This document shows, in pieces, positions 11,641 to 25,000 of a stretch of DNA of 64,000 nt (positions are counted from its first letter, which is position 1; each line of letters opens with the position of its first letter). Origin of the DNA: Leptidea sinapis (lineage: Eukaryota; Arthropoda; Insecta; Lepidoptera; Pieridae); assembly GCF_905404315.1 (NCBI RefSeq), contig NC_066294.1, positions 12,115,501 to 12,179,500 of the forward strand, in the 5' to 3' direction. A program made the position numbers and the translations under genes. Below the pieces are notes generated by a model. The model was not told the origin of the DNA. It saw nothing but the letters and a program-made list of their open reading frames with translations, and did no database searches.

Positions 11641-12641
11641 GAGGTTCTCGAGGGTACTGAGTACGATTTTGTGATCATTTTTCTAATCCAAGATGATCGC
11701 CGCACAAAATTATGTTGATGGCCGCCGCTCAAAATAATGATAACTAGATTATGGGTATCGTATCCGAGGTTCTCGAAGGTGCAGAGAACGATTTTGTGAT
11801 CAGTTTTCAAATCCAAGATGGCCACCGCTCTAAAGTATGATAATAACATTATGGATATCGTATCCTAGTTTCACGAGGGTGCTGAGAACGATTTTGTGAT
11901 CATTTTTCAAATCCAAGATGGCCGCCGTGTAAGATTATGATCACAAAAATATGGGTATCGTATCCAATGTTCTCGAGAGTGCACAGAACGATTTTGTGAT
12001 CATTTTTGAAATCCAAGATGGCCGCCGCACAAAATTATGATTTTAGCAATATGGATATCATGTCCGAGGTTCTCGAGGGTGCAGAGAACAATTCTGTGAT
12101 CATTTTTTTAATCCAAGAGGGCTGCCGCAAACAATTATGTTTTCAGCAATATGGATATCGTGTCCGAGGTTCTTGAGGGTGCAGAAAACAATCTTGGGAT
12201 CATTTTTATATATGAGATGGCCGCCGCTCAAAATTATGATAACGACATTATGGGTATCGTATCCGAGGTTCTCGAGGGTGTTGAGAACGATTTTATGACA
12301 ATTTTTCAAATCGAAGGCCGCCGCACAAAATTATGATTTCAGCAATATGGATATCGTACCCGAGGTTCTCGAGGGTGCAGAGAACGATTTGGTGATCATT
12401 TTTCAAATCCAAGAGAGCTGCCGCAAACAATTATGTTATCAGCAATATGGATATCGCGTCCGAGGTTCTCGAGGGTGCAGAAAACAATTTTGGGATCATT
12501 TTTAAATCTGAGATGGCCGCCGCTCAAAATTATGATAACGACATTATGGGTATCGTATCAGTGGTTCTCCAGGGTGCAGAGAACGATTTTGTGATCATTT
12601 TTCAAATCCAAGATGGCCGACGCTCAAAAGTATGATAACTA
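11641..12641 (+). repeat. 1320-bp 13-mer type I, partial second copy
   Basis: Follows the first type I 13-mer at an offset of 1320 bp and matches it through M1-M6 variant, M15-M17 and most of M18 (including the shared GGCCGACGCTC variant). At 12642 it departs: GATAACTAGATTATGGC replaces GATAACTACATTATGGG, and the array enters the mosaic block. Private changes include GTTTCACGAGG near 11870 and ACAATCTTGGGATC near 12187. Confidence 0.88.
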
Positions 12642-15600
12642 GATTATGGCTATCCTATCCGAGGTTCTCGAGGGTGCAGAGAACGATTCTGTGATCATTT
12701 TTGAAATCCAAGCTGGCCGCCGCACAAAATTATGATTTCAGCAATATGGATATCGTACCCGAGGTTCTCGAGGGTGCAGAGAACGATTTTGTGATCATTT
12801 TTGAAATCCAAGCTGGCCGCCGCACAAAATTATGATTTCAGCAATATGGATATCGTACCCGAGGTTCTCGAGGGTGCAGAGAACGATTTGGTGATCATTT
12901 TTCAAATCCAAGAGAGCTTCCGCAAACAATTATGTTATCAGCAATATGGATATCGCGTCCGAGGTTCTCGAGGGTGCAGAAAACAATTTTGGGATCATTT
13001 TTAAATCTGAGATGGCCGCCGCTCAAAATTATGATAACGACATTATGGGTATCGTATCAGTGGTTCTCGAGGGTGCAGAGAACGATTTTGTGATCATTTT
13101 TGAAATCCAAGATGGCCGCCGCTCAACATTATGATAACTACATTATGGGTATCGTATCCGAGGTTCGCGAGGGTGCTGAGAACGATTTTGTGATCATTTT
13201 TCTAATCCAAGATGATCGCCACACAAAATTATGATATTAGCAATATGGATATCGTGTCCGAGGTTCTCGAGGGTGCAGAGAACAATTCTGTGATCATTTT
13301 TGAAATCCATGAGGGCTGCCGCAAACAATTATATATTCAGCAATATGGATATCGTGTCTGAGGTTCTCGAAGGTGCGGAAAACAATTTTGGGATCATTTT
13401 TAAATCCGAGATGGCCGCCGCTCAAAAGTATGATAAGTACATTATGGGTATCGTATCCGAAGTTCTCCAGGGTGCTGAGAACGATTTTGTGATCATTTTT
13501 CTAATCCAAGATGGACGCCGCACAAAATTATGATTTCAGCAATATAGATATCGTACTCGAGGTTTTTGAGGGTGCAGAGAACGATTTGGTAATCATTTTT
13601 CAAATACAAGATGGCCGCCGCACAAAATTATGATTTTAGCAATATGGATATCGTGTCCGAGGTTCTCGAGGGTGCAGAGAACAATTCTTTGATCATTTTT
13701 GAAATCCAAGAGCGCTGTCGCAAACAATTATGTTTTCAGCAATATGGATATCATGTCCGAGGTTCTCGAGGGTGCAGAGAACAATTCTGTGATCATTTTT
13801 TTAATCCAAGAGGGCTGCCGCAAACAATTATGTTTTTAGCAATACGGATATCGTGTCCGAGGTTCTCGAGGGTGCAGAAAACAATTTTGGGATCATTTTT
13901 ATATATGAGATGGCCGCCGCTCAAAATTATGATAACGACATTATGGGTATCGTATCAGTAGTTCTCGAGGGTGCAGAGAACGATTTTGTGATCATTTTTC
14001 AAAGCTTAGATGGCCGCCGCTCAAAAGTATGATAACTACATTATGGGTATCTTATCCGAGGTTCTCGAGGGTGATGAGAACGATTTTGTGATCATTTTTC
14101 AAATACTAGATGGCCGCCGTGCAAGATTATGATCATAAAAATACAGGTATCGTATCTGAGGTTCTCGAGAGTGCACAGAACGATTCTGTGATCATATTTC
14201 AAATCCAAGATGGCCGCCGCTCCAAAGTATGATGACTAGATTATGGCTATCGTATCCGAGGTTCTCGAGGGTGCAGAGAACGATTCTGTGATCATTTTTG
14301 AAATCCAAGAGGGCTGCCGCAAACAATAATGTTGTCAGCAATATGGATATCGTGTCTGAGGTTCACGAGGGTGCAGAAAATAATTTTGGGATCATTTTTA
14401 AGTCCGAGATGGCCGCCTCGCAAGATTATGATCACAAAAATATGGGTATCATATCCGAGGTTCTCGAGGGTGCAGAAAACAATTTTGGGATCATTTTTAA
14501 ATCTGAGATGGCCGCTGCTCAAAATTATGATAACGACATTATGGGTATCGTATCAGTGGTTCTCGAGGGTGCAGAGAACGATTCTGTGATCATTTTTCAA
14601 ATCCAAGATGGCCGCCGCTCAAAAGTATGATAACTAGATTATGGCTATCGTATCTTAGGTTCTCGAGGGAGCAGAGAACGATTCTGTGATCATTTTTGAA
14701 ATTCAAGAGGGCTGCCGCAAACAATAATATTGTCAGCAATATGGATATCGTGTCTGAGGTTCACGAGGGTGCAGAAAATAATTTTGGGATCATTTTAAGT
14801 CCTAGATGGCCGCCGTGCAAAATTATGATTTTAGCAATATGGATATCATGTCCGAGGTTCTCGAGGGTGCAGAGAACAATTCTGTGATCATTTTTTTAAT
14901 CCAAGATAGACGCTGCACAAAATTATGATTTCAGCAATATAGATATCGTACTCGAGGTTTTTGAGGGTGCAGAGAACGATTTGGTGATCATTTTTCAAAT
15001 CCAAGATGGCCGCCGCACAAAATTATGATTTTAGCAATATTGATATCGTGTCCGAGGTTCTCGAGGGTGCAGAGAACAATTCTGTGATCATTTTTGAAAT
15101 CCAAGAGGGCTGTCGCAAACAATTATGTTTTCAGCAATATGGATATCGTGTCCGAGGTTCTCGAGGGTGCAGAAAACAATTTTGGGATCATTTTTAAATC
15201 TGAGATGGCCGCTGCTCAAAATTATGATAACAACATTATGGGTATCGTATCAGTGGTTCTCGAGGGTGCAGAGAACGATTCTGTGATCATTTTTCAAATC
15301 CAAGATGGCCGCCGCTCAAAAGTATGATAACTAGATAATGGCTATCGTATCTTAGGTTCTCGAGGGAGCAGAGAACGATTCTGTGATCATTTTTGAAATC
15401 CAAGAGGGCTGCCGCAAACAATAATGTTGTCAGCAATATGGATATCGTGTCTGAGGTTCACGAGGGTGCAGAAAATAATTTTGGGATCATTTTTAAGTCC
15501 GAGATGGCCGCCGTGCAAGATTATGATCACAAAAATATGGGTATCGTATCCGAGGTTCTCGAGAGTGCACAGAACGATTTTTTGATGATTTTTGAAATCC

Positions 15601-16250
15601 AAGGTGGCCGCCGCTCAAAATTATGATAACTAGATTATCGGTATCGTATCCTAGGTTCTCGAGGGTGCACAGAGCGATTTTGTGATAAGTTTTCAAATCC
15701 AAGAAGGCCGCCGCTCAAAAGAATGATAACTACATTATGGGTATCGTATCCGAGGTTATCGAGGGTGCAGAGAACGATTTTGTGATCATTTTTGAAATCC
15801 AAGCTGGCCGCCGCACAAAATTATGATTTCAGCAATATGGATATCGTACCCGAGGTTCTCGAGGGTGCAGAGAACGATTTTGTGATCATTTTTGAAATCC
15901 AAGCTGGCCGCCGCACAAAATTATGATTTCAGCAATATGGATATCGTACCCGAGGTTCTCGAGGGTGCAGAGAACGATTTGGTGATCATTTTTCAAATCC
16001 AAGAGAGCTTCCGCAAACAATTATGTTATCAGCAATATGGATATCGCGTCCGAGGTTCTCGAGGGTGCAGAAAACAATTTTGGGATTATTTTTAAATCTG
16101 AGATGGCCGCCGCTCAAAATTATGATAATGACATTATGGGTATCGTATCAGTGATTCTCCAGGGTGCAGAGAACGATTTTGTGATCATTTTTCAAATCCA
16201 AGATGGCCGCCGCTCAAAAGTATGATAACTTCATTATGGGTATCTTATCC

Positions 16251-16350
16251 GAGGTTCTCGAGGGTGCTGAGAACGATTTTGTGATCATTTTTCAAATACA
16301 AGATGGCCGCAGTGCAAGATTATGATAAGTAAATTATGGGTATCGTATCT
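16251..16350 (+). repeat. M19/M20 hybrid monomer
   Basis: The first part is M19 (GTGCTGAGAACG, CAAATACAAGATGGCCGCAG, TGCAAGATTATGAT). The second part is M20 (AAGTAAATTATGGG followed by AAAGTTCTCG of M21). The monomer is exactly 100 bp, so one whole repeat period was removed by an in-register exchange between neighbours, with the breakpoint in the shared ATTATGAT stretch. Confidence 0.88.
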
Positions 16351-17144
16351 AAAGTTCTCGAGGGTGCAGAGAACGATTTTGTGATCATTTTTGAAATCCA
16401 AGATGGCCGCCGCTCAAAATTAGGATAACTACATTATGGGTATCGTATCCGAGGTTCTCGAGGGTGCAGAGAACGATTTTGTGATCATTTTTGAAATCCA
16501 AGATGGCCGCCGCACAAAATTATGATTTCAGCAATATGGATATCGTACCCGAGGTTCTCGAGGGTGCAGAGAACGATTTTGTGATCATTTTCATATCCAA
16601 GATGGCCGCCGCACAAAATTATGATTTTAGCAATATGGATATCGTTTCCGAGGTTCTCGAGGGTGCAGAGAACGATTTTGTGATCATTTTTCAAATCGAA
16701 GATAGCCGCCACTTTAAAGTATGATAACTACATTATGGGTATCGTATCCGAGGTTCTCGAGGGTGTTGAGAACGATTTTATGACAATTTTCAAATCGAAG
16801 GCCGCCGCACAAAATTATGATTTCAGCAATATGGATATCGTACCCGAGGTTCTCGAGGGTGCAGAGAACGATTTGGTGATCATTTTTCAAATCCAAGAGA
16901 GCTGCCGCAAACAATTATGTTATCAGCAATATGGATATCGCGTCCGAGGTTCTCGAGGGTGCAGAAAACAATTTTGGGATCATTTTTAAATCTGAGATGG
17001 CCGCCGCTCAAAATTATGATAACGACATTATGGGTATCGTATCAGTGATTCTCCAGGGTGCAGAGAACGATTTTGTGATCATTTTTCAAATCCAAGATGG
17101 CCGCCGCTCAAAAGTATGATAACTACATTATGGGTATCTTATCC

Positions 17145-17244
17145 GAGGTTCTCGAGGGTGCTGAGAACGATTTTGTGATCATTTTTGAAATCCAAGATGG
17201 CCGCCGCTCAAAATTAGGATAACTACATTATGGGTATCGTATCC
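17145..17244 (+). repeat. M19/M21 hybrid monomer
   Basis: Starts as M19 (GAGGTTCTCGAGGGTGCTGAG) after M18 but continues as M21 (TTTTTGAAATCCAAGATGG, then AATTAGGATAACTAC). It leads straight into the 125-bp M1 at 17245. This is a two-monomer in-phase deletion relative to the 21-mer, with the breakpoint in the common GATTTTGTGATCATTTTT stretch. Confidence 0.85.
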
Positions 17245-18567
17245 GAGGTTCTCGAGGGTGCTGAGAACGATTTTGTGATCATTTTTCTAATCCAAGATTA
17301 TCGCCGCACAAAATTATGTTGATGGCCGCCGCTCAAAATAATGATAACTAGATTATGGGTATCGTATCCGAGGTTCTCGAAGGTGCAGAGAACGATTTTG
17401 TGGTCAGTTTTCAAATCCAAGATGGCCACCGCTCTAAAGTATGATAATAACATTATGGATATCGTATCCTAGTTTCTCGAGGGTGCTGAGAACGATTTTG
17501 TGATCATTTTTCAAATCCAAGATGGCCGCCGTGTAAGATTATGATCACAAAAATATGGGTATCGTATCCAATATTCTCGAGAGTGCACAGAACTATTTTG
17601 TGATCATTTTTTAAATCCAAGATGGCCGCCGCACAAAATTATGATTTTAGCAATATGGATATCGTGTCCGAGGTTCTCGAGGATGCAGAGAACAATTCTG
17701 TGATCATTTTTGAAATCCAAGAGCGCTGTCGCAATCAATTATGTTTTCAGCAATATGGATATCATGTCCGAGGTTCTCGAGGGTGCAAAAAACAATTTTG
17801 GGATCATTTTTTAATCTGAGATGGCCGCCGCTCAAAATTATGATAACGACATTATGGGTATCATATCAGTGGTTCTCGAGGGTGCAGAGAACGATTCTGT
17901 GATCATTTTTCAAATCCAAGATGGCCGCCGCTCAAAAGTATGATAACTAGATTATGGCTATCGTATCTTAGGTTCTCGAGGGTGCAGAGAACGAATCTGT
18001 GATCATTTTTGAAATCCAAGAGGGCTGCCGCAAACAATAATGTTGTCAGCAATATGGATATCGTGTCTGAGGTTCACGAGGGTGCAGAAAATAATTTTGG
18101 GATCATTTTTAAGTCCGAGATGGCCGCCTCGCAAGATTATGATCACAAAAATATGGGTATCATATCCGAGGTTCTCGAGAGTGCACAGAACGATTTTTTT
18201 ATCATATTTGAAATCCAAGGTGGCCGCCGCTCAAAATTATGATAACTTGATTATCGGTATCGTATCCTAGGTTCTCGAGGGTGCAGAGAGCGATTTTGTT
18301 ATAAGTTTTCAAATCCAAGAAGGCCGCCGCTCAAAAGAATGATAACTACATTATGGGTATCGTATCTGAGGTTCTCGAGAGTGCACAGAACGATTTTGTG
18401 AATATTTTTGAAATCCAAGATGGCCGCCGCTCAAAATTATGATAAGTAAATTATGGGTATCGTATCTAAAGTTCTCGAGGGTGCAGAGAACGATTTTGTG
18501 ATCATTTTTGAAATCCAAGATGGCCGCCGCTCAAAATTAGGATAACTACATTATGGGTATCGTATCC
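17245..18567 (+). repeat. 1323-bp 13-mer higher-order repeat, type II (M12-M19 missing), copy 1
   Basis: Monomers M1-M11 are followed directly by M20-M21. The missing M12-M19 of the reference 21-mer sum to 795 bp, and 2118 minus 795 is exactly 1323. Local marks shared with the next copy: CATTTTTTAAATCC in M4, GAGGATGCAGAG in M5, GGGTGCAAAAAACAATTTTG with TTTTTTAATCTGAG in M6, and GTGGTCAGTTTTC in M2. M1 here has GATTATCGCCGC, where most copies have GATGATCGCCGC. Confidence 0.93.
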
Positions 18568-19890
18568 GAGGTTCTCGAGGGTGCTGAGTACGATTTTGTG
18601 ATCATTTTTCTAATCCAAGATGATCGCCGCACAAAATTATGTTGATGGCCGCCGCTCAAAATAATGATAACTAGATTATGGGTATCGTATCCGAGGTTCT
18701 CGAAGGTGCAGAGAACGATTTTGTGGTCAGTTTTCAAATCCAAGATGGCCACCGCTCTAAAGTATGATAATAACATTATGGATATCGTATCCTAGTTTCT
18801 CGAGGGTGCTGAGAACGATTTTGTGATCATTTTTCAATTCCAAGATGGCCGCCGTGTAAGATTATGATCACAAAAATATGGGTATCGTATCCAATATTCT
18901 CGAGAGTGCACAGAACGATTTTGTGATCATTTTTTAAATCCAAGATGGCCGCCGCACAAAATTATGATTTTAGCAATATGGATATCGTGTCCGAGGTTCT
19001 CGAGGATGCAGAGAACAATTCTGTGATCATTTTTGAAATCCAAGAGCGCTGTCGCAATCAATTATGTTATCAGCAATATGGATATCATGTCCGAGGTTCT
19101 CGAGGGTGCAAAAAACAATTTTGGGATCATTTTTTAATCTGAGATGGCCGCCGCTCAAAATTATGATAACGACATTATGGGTATCATATCAGTGGTTCTC
19201 GAGGGTGCAGAGAACGATTCTGTGATCATTTTTCAAATCCAAGATGGCCGCCGCTCAAAAGTATGATAACTAGATTATGGCTATCGTATCTTAGGTTCTC
19301 GAGGGTGCAGAGAACGATTCTGTGATCATTTTTGAAATCCAAGAGGGCTGCCGCAAACAATAATGTTGTCAGCAATATGGATATCGTGTCTGAGGTTCAC
19401 GAGGGTGCAGAAAATAATTTTGGGATCATTTTTAAGTCCGAGATGGCCGCCTCGCAAGATTATGATCACAAAAATATGGGTATCATATCCGAGGTTCTCG
19501 AGAGTGCACAGAACGATTTTTTTATCATATTTGAAATCCAAGGTGGCCGCCGCTCAAAATTATGATAACTTGATTATCGGTATCGTATCCTAGGTTCTCG
19601 AGGGTGCAGAGAGCGATATTGTTATAAGTTTTCAAATCCAAGAAGGCCGCCGCTCAAAAGAATGATAACTACATTATGGGTATCGTATCTGAGGTTCTCG
19701 AGAGTGCACAGAACGATTTTGTGAATATTTTTGAAATCCAAGATGGCCGCCGCTCAAAATTATGATAAGTAAATTATGGGTATCGTATCTAAAGTTCTCG
19801 AGGGTGCAGAGAACGATTTTGTGATCATTTTTGAAATCCAAGATGGCCGCCGCTCAAAATTAGGATAACTACATTATGGGTATCGTATCC
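18568..19890 (+). repeat. 1323-bp 13-mer higher-order repeat, type II, copy 2
   Basis: Tandem copy of the preceding unit at exactly 1323 bp with the same monomer order and the same private marks. It differs at a few bases, for example CAATTCCAAGATGG near 18835 and GAGCGATATTG near 19612. After it the array returns to a full 21-mer. Confidence 0.93.
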
Positions 19891-22009
19891 GAGGTTCTCG
19901 AGGGTGCTGAGTACGATTTTGTGATCATTTTTCTAATCCAAGATGATCGCCGCACAAAATTATGTTGATGGCCGCCGCTCAAAATAATGATAACTAGATT
20001 ATGGGTATCGTATCCGAGGTTCTCGAAGGTGCAGAGAACGATTTTGTGATCAGTTTTCAAATCCAAGATGGCCACCGCTCTAAAGTATGATAATAACATT
20101 ATGGATATCGTATCCTAGTTTCTCGAGGGTGCTGAGAACGATTTTGTGATCATTTTTCAAATCCAAGATGGCCGCCGTGTAAGATTATGATCACAAAAAT
20201 ATGGGTATCGTATCCAATGTTCTCGAGAGTGCACAGAACGATTTTGTGATCATTTTTGAAATCCAAGATGGCCGCCGCACAAAATTATGATTTTAGCAAT
20301 ATGGATATCGTGTCCGAGGTTCTCGAGGGTGCAGAGAACAATTCTGTGATCATTTTTGAAATCCAAGAGCGCTGTCGCAATCAATTATGTTTTCAGCAAT
20401 ATGGATATCATGTCCGAGGTTCTCGAGGGTGCAGAAAACAATTTTGGGATCATTTTTAAATCTGAGATGGCCGCCGCTCAAAATTATGATAACGACATTA
20501 TGGGTATCGTATCAGTGGTTCTCGAGGGTGCAGAGAACGATTCTGTGATCATTTTTCAAATCCAAGATGGCCGCCGCTCAAAAGTATGATAACTAGATTA
20601 TGGCTATCGTATCTTAGGTTCTCGAGGGTGCAGAGAACGATTCTGTGATCATTTTTGAAATCCAAGAGAGCTGCCGCAAACAATAATGTTGTCAGCAATA
20701 TGGATATCGTGTCTGAGGTTCACGAGGGTGCAGAAAATAATTTTGGGATCATTTTTAAGCCCGAGATGGCCGCCTCGCAAGATTATGATCACAAAAATAT
20801 GGGTATCATATCCGAGGTTCTCGAGAGTGCACAGAACGATTTTTTTATCATATTTGAAATCCAAGGTGGCCGCCGCTCAAAAATATGATAACTTGATTAT
20901 CGGTATCGTATCCTAGGTTCTCAAGGGTGCAGAGAGCGATTTTGTTATAAGTTTTCAAATCCAAGAAGGCCGCCGCTCAAAAGAATGATAACTACATTAT
21001 GGGTATCGTATCCGAGGTTCTCGAGGGTGCAGAGAACGATTTTGTGATCATTTTTGAAATCCAAGATGGCCGCCGCACAAAATTATGATTTCAGCAATAT
21101 GGATATCGTACCTGAGGTTCTCGAGGGTGCAGAGAACGATTTTGTGATCATTTTACAAGTCCAAGATGGCCGCCGCACAAAATTATGATTTTAGCAATAT
21201 GGATATCGTGTCCGAGGTTCTCGAGGGTGCAGAGAACGATTTTGTGATCTTTTTTCAAATCGAAGATAGCCGCCACTTTAAAGTATGATAACTACATTAT
21301 GGGTATCGTATCCGAGGTTCTCGAGGGTGTTGAGAACGATTTTATGACAATTTTTCAAATCGAAGGCCGCCGCACAAAATTATGATTTCAGCAATATGGA
21401 TATCGTACCCGAGGTTCTCGAGGGTGCAGAGAACGATTTGGTGATCATTTTTCAAATCCAAGAGAGCTGCCGCAAACAATTATGTTATCAGCAATATGGA
21501 TATCGCGTCCGAGGTTCTCGAGGGTGCAGAAAACAATTTTGGGATCATTTTTAAATCTGAGATGGCCGCCGCTCAAAATTATGTTAACGACATTATGGGT
21601 ATCGTATCAGTGATTCTCCAGGGTGCAGAGAACGATTTTGTGATCATTTTTCAAATCCAAGATGGCCGCCGCTCAAAAGTATGATAACTACATTATGGGT
21701 ATCTTATCCGAGGTTCTCGAGGGTGCTGAGAACGATTTTGTGATCATTTTTCAAATACAAGATGGCCGCAGTGCAAGATTATGATCATAAAAATATGGGT
21801 ATCATATCTGAGGTTCTCGAGAGTGCACAGAACGATTTTGTGAATATTTTTGAAATCCAAGATGGCCGCCGCTCAAAATTATGATAAGTAAATTATGGGT
21901 ATCGTATCTAAAGTTCTCGAGGGTGCAGAGAACGATTTTGTGATCATTTTTGAAATCCAAGATGGCCGCCGCTCAAAATTAGGATAACTACATTATGGGT
22001 ATCGTATCC
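19891..22009 (+). repeat. 21-mer higher-order repeat, 2119 bp
   Basis: Full M1-M21 order, 1 bp longer than the standard unit because M13 reads CATTTTACAAGTCC near 21152, where other copies read CATTTTCAAATCC. Other private changes are GTTCTCAAGGGTGC near 20930, TACCTGAGG near 21110 and TTATGTTAACG near 21580. It corresponds to 49897-52014 at the 30-kb offset. Confidence 0.93.
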
Positions 22010-25000
22010 GAGGTTCTCGAGGGTGCTGAGTACGATTTTGTGATCATTTTTCTAATCCAAGATGATCGCCGCACAAAATTATGTTGATGGCCGCCGCTCA
22101 AAATAATGATAACTAGATTATGGGTATCGTATCCGAGGTTCTCGAAGGTGCAGAGAACGATTTTGTGATCAGTTTTCAAATCCAAGATGGCCACCGCTCT
22201 AAAGTATGATAATAACATTATGGATATCGTATCCTAGTTTCTCGAGGGTGCTGAGAACGATTTTGTGATCATTTTTCAAATCCAAGATGGCCGCCGTGTA
22301 AGATTATGATCACAAAAATATGGGTATCGTATCCAATGTTCTCGAGAGTGCACAGAACGATTTTGTGATCATTTTTGAAATCCAAGATGGCCGCCGCACA
22401 AAATTATGATTTTAGCAATATGGATATCATGTCCGAGGTTCTCGAGGGTGCAGAGAACAATTCTGTGATCATTTTTTTAATCCAAGAGGGCTGCCGCAAA
22501 CAATTATGTTTTCAGCAATATGGATATCGTGTCCGAGGTTCTCGAGGGTGCAGAAAACAATTTTGGGATCATTTTTATATATGAGATGGCCGCCGCTCAA
22601 AATTATGATAACGACATTATGGGTATCGTATCCGAGGTTCTCGAGGGTGTTGAGAACGATTTTATGACAATTTTTAAAATCGAAGGCCGCCGCACAAAAT
22701 TATGATTTCAGCAATATGGATATCGTACCCGAGGTTCTCGAGGGTGCAGAGAACGATTTGGTGATCATTTTTCAAATCCAAGAGAGCTGCCGCAAACAAT
22801 TATGTTATCAGCAATATGGATATCGTGTCCGAGGTTCTCGAGGGTGCAGAAAACAATTTTGGGATCATTTTTAAATCTGAGATGGCCGCCGCTCAAAATT
22901 ATGATAACGACATTATGGGTATCGTATCAGTGGTTCTCCAGGGTGCAGAGAACGATTTTGTGATCATTTTTCAAATCCAAGATGGCCGACGCTCAAAAGT
23001 ATGATAACTAGATTATGGCTATCGTATCCGAGGTTCTCGAGGGTGCAGAGAACGATTCTGTGATCATTTTCAAATCCAAGATGGCCGCCGCACAAAATTA
23101 TGATTTTAGCAATATGGATATCATGTCCGAGGTTCTCGAGGTTGCAGAGCAATTCTGTGATCATTATTTTAATCCAAGAGGGCTGCCGCAAACAATTATG
23201 TTTTCAGCAATATGGATATCGTGTCCGAGGTTCTCGAGGGTGCAGAAAACAATTTTGGGATCATTTTTATATATGAGATGGCCGCCGCTCAAAATTATGA
23301 TAACGACATTATGGGTATCGTATCAGTAGTTCTCGAGGGTGCAGAGAACGATTTTGTGATCATTTTTCAAATCTTAGATGTCCGCCGCTCAAAAGTATGA
23401 TAACTACATTATGGGTATCTTATCCGAGGTTCTCGAGGGTGATGAGAACGATTTTGTGATCATTTTTGAAATCCAAGATGGCCGCCGCGCAAGATTATGA
23501 TCATAAAAATACAGGTATCGTATCTGAGGTTCTCGAGAGTGCACAGAACGATTTTTTGATGATTTTTGAAATCCAAGGTGGCCGCCGCTCAAAATTATGA
23601 TAACTAGATTATCGGTATCGTATCCTAGGTTCTCGAGGGTGCACAGAGCGATTTTGTGATAAGTTTTCAAATCCAAGAAGGCCGCCGCTCAAAAGAATGA
23701 TAACTACATTATGGGTATCGTATCCGAGGTTCTCGAGGGTGCAGAGAACGATTTTGTGATCATTTTTGAAATCCAAGCTGGCCGCCGCACAAAATTATGA
23801 TTTCAGCAATATGGATATCGTACCCGAGGTTCTCGAGGGTGCAGAGAACGATTTTGTGATCATTATTGAAATCCAAGCTGGCCGCCGCACAAAATTATGA
23901 TTTCAGCAATATGGATATCGTACCCGAGGTTCTCGAGGGTGCAGAGAACGATTTGGTGATCATTTTTCAAATCCAAGAGAGCTTCCGCAAACAATTATGT
24001 TATCAGCAATATGGATATCGCGTCCGAGGTTCTCGAGGGTGCAGAAAACAATTTTGGGATCATTTTTAAATCTGAGATGGCCGCCGCTCAAAATTATGAT
24101 AACGACATTATGGGTATCGTATCAGTGGTTCTCGAGGGTGCAGAGAACGATTTTGTGATCATTTTTGAAATCCAAGATGGCCGCCGCTCAACATTATGAT
24201 AACTACATTACGGGTATCGTATCCGAGGTTCGCGAGGGTGCTGAGAACGATTTTGTGATCATTTTTCTAATCCAAGATGATCGCCGCACAAAATTATGAT
24301 TTCAGCAATATAGATATCGTACTCGAGGTTTTTGAGGGTGCAGAGAACGATTTGGTAATCATTTTTCAAATACAAGATGGCCGCCGCACAAAATTATGAT
24401 TTTAGCAATATGGATATCGTGTCCGAGGTTCTCGAGGGTGCAGAGAACAATTCTGTGATCATTTTTGAAATCCAAGAGCGCTGTCGCAAACAATTATGTT
24501 TTCAGCAATATGGATATCATGTCCGAGGTTCTCGAGGGTGCAGAGAACAATTCTGTGATCATTTTTTTAATCCAAGAGGGCTGCCGCAAACAATTATGTT
24601 TTCAGCAATATGGATATCGTGTCCGAGGTTCTCGAGGGTGCAGAAAACAATTTTGGGATCATTTTTATATATGATATGGCCGCCGCTCAAAATTATGATA
24701 ACGACATTATGGGTATCGTATCAGTAGTTCTCGAGGGTGCAGAGAACGATTTTGTGATCATTTTTCAAAGCTTAGATGGCCGCCGCTCAAAAGTATGATA
24801 ACTACATTATGGGTATCTTATCCGAGGTTCTCGAGGGTGATGAGAACGATTTTGTGATCATTTTTCAAATACTAGATGGCCGCCGTGCAAGATTATGATC
24901 ATAAAAATACAGGTATCGTATCTGAGGTTCTCGAGAGTGCACAGAACGATTCTGTGATCATATTTCAAATCCAAGATGGCCGCCGCTCCAAAGTATGATA

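Larger units (their letters stand above)
12642..17244 (+). repeat. Mosaic satellite block between HOR domains
   Basis: About 46 monomers without a single simple HOR. Features in order: two consecutive nearly identical monomers with AAGCTGGCCGCC (12661-12860), an M16/M17-like pair, a three-monomer stretch with CCATGAGGGCTGCCGC, then a long run (about 13520-16300) that recurs at an offset of 10766 near 24286-27066, part of which recurs at an offset of 22002 near 36700-38300. It ends with M18-M21 pieces, M12-M18, and two hybrid monomers before the next M1 at 17245. The order suggests accumulated unequal exchanges. No gene or foreign insertion is visible. Confidence 0.85.

Noticed and set aside
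13611..13961. Longest frame (116 codons), recurring at 24377, 41823 and 54382
   Set aside because: It reads the repeat in rotating frames: the same motif appears as MAAAQNYD and later as different translations of the same bases. This is a tandem-repeat artefact.
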